Shown one piece after another: positions 5,179 through 5,502 of a stretch of 5,502 bases of DNA; position 1 is the stretch's first letter; the number at the start of each line of letters is the position of its first letter. Below the pieces are notes generated by a model. That model searched no databases, was not told the origin of the DNA, and saw only the letters and a program-made list of their open reading frames with translations. The DNA is from Candidatus Nanopelagicales bacterium (GTDB taxonomy: Bacteria > Actinomycetota > Actinomycetes > S36-B12): contig JAURQC010000037.1 of the NCBI GenBank assembly GCA_030836325.1, positions 1 through 5,502 on the forward strand, written 5' to 3'. The position numbers and the translations under genes are program-made.

Positions 5179-5463
5179 ATGAGCATTCCCGCCGAGACGA
5201 TGTGGATTTTCGCTATCGCGCTCGCCATTTTCGGAGTCGTTTTCGTCCTGCTGGGTCTATCCAGCGAGAGGGGCTACTGGTCCCAGCGTGACCCGTCTGG
5301 TGATGCTCGCAAGGAGGCCACCAAGTTCTCGAAGGTGTACGCGAATGCCTTCAAGTACGCAGCCGGCGAATACCGCGCTCCCCTTCGCATTGCAGCCATC
5401 GGCGTGGTCCTGTGGTATCTCGCGGTCATCTGCGCCGTTGTCGCCATCCTGCTCGGCCTGTAG
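5179..5463 (+). CDS. Small two-helix membrane protein of unknown function
   Basis: A 94-residue protein that I do not recognise. It has two membrane helices: about residues 9-27 (IFAIALAIFGVVFVLLGL) and 70-93 (hydrophobic, ending AILLGL). The polar stretch between them (residues 28-69) is rich in charged and aromatic residues and contains GYWSQRDPSGDARKEATKF. No catalytic motif, lipobox or Cys cluster is present apart from one Cys within helix 2. The reading frame continues upstream to an ATG at 5086, but that part covers the repeat-rich regulatory region and encodes no membrane-like sequence. The ATG at 5179, preceded by TACGCT at leaderless spacing, is therefore preferred. It is divergent from the lysozyme-like gene and may share its regulatory region. 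No terminator is visible in the 39 bases after its stop. Confidence 0.7.
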   Translation: MSIPAETMWIFAIALAIFGVVFVLLGLSSERGYWSQRDPSGDARKEATKFSKVYANAFKYAAGEYRAPLRIAAIGVVLWYLAVICAVVAILLGL

Positions 5464-5502
5464 TTCGAACCTCAAGCCCCTGCTCATGTGGCCATTTCGA
5501 CG

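Noticed and set aside
5459..5485. GTTCGAAC (5463-5470) resembles a tRNA T-loop
   Set aside because: The flanking bases do not form the 5-bp T-stem on either strand, and no acceptor, D or anticodon arm can be found.
5484..5502. Possible C-terminus of a convergent minus-strand gene (VEMAT followed by TGA)
   Set aside because: Only five codons are visible before the window edge, so coding cannot be judged.

Overview
The window looks like chromosomal DNA from a GC-rich bacterium, most likely an actinobacterium (Actinomycetota). The support is a GC-rich sequence (by eye about 60%), GTG/TTG starts, a secreted lysozyme-like protein of the type common in actinobacteria, an actinobacterial-style ZapE/AFG1 ATPase, and start codons without a Shine-Dalgarno that sit 6-7 nt downstream of -10-like hexamers. 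I cannot place it to genus from sequence alone.

Layout: five genes lie on the minus strand and one on the plus strand. Read in minus-strand direction (right to left) they are: a secreted transglycosylase/RPF-like lysozyme-fold protein (4791 to 4123); a ZapE-type AAA+ ATPase (about 4093 to 3074); a small GlsB/YeaQ/YmgE membrane protein (3070 to 2798) that starts 3 nt after the zapE stop; a terminator fused to the glsB stop codon; a large secreted seven-bladed propeller protein related to the virginiamycin B lyase fold (2729 to 1095); a strong hairpin terminator; and a CurA-like NADP-dependent MDR oxidoreductase (1026 to 37). The plus-strand gene is a small two-helix membrane protein (5179 to 5463), divergent from the lysozyme-like gene.

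Transcription units inferred from gaps and terminators: lysozyme-like, zapE and glsB probably form one envelope-related operon. The propeller gene and the oxidoreductase each look separately transcribed and possibly leaderless. The divergent region 4792-5178 (387 bp) is the only long non-coding stretch. It is rich in repeated GACAT/ATGTC elements, an imperfect direct repeat and a CRP-like dyad. On the minus strand it also has a long potential leader containing a small ORF that overlaps the lysozyme-like start codon as ATGA. This is the most interesting part of the window, although the individual signals are modest. No mobile element, CRISPR array, tRNA or rRNA was found. I do not see a clear novel multi-gene system; the genes are mostly recognisable housekeeping or envelope families.
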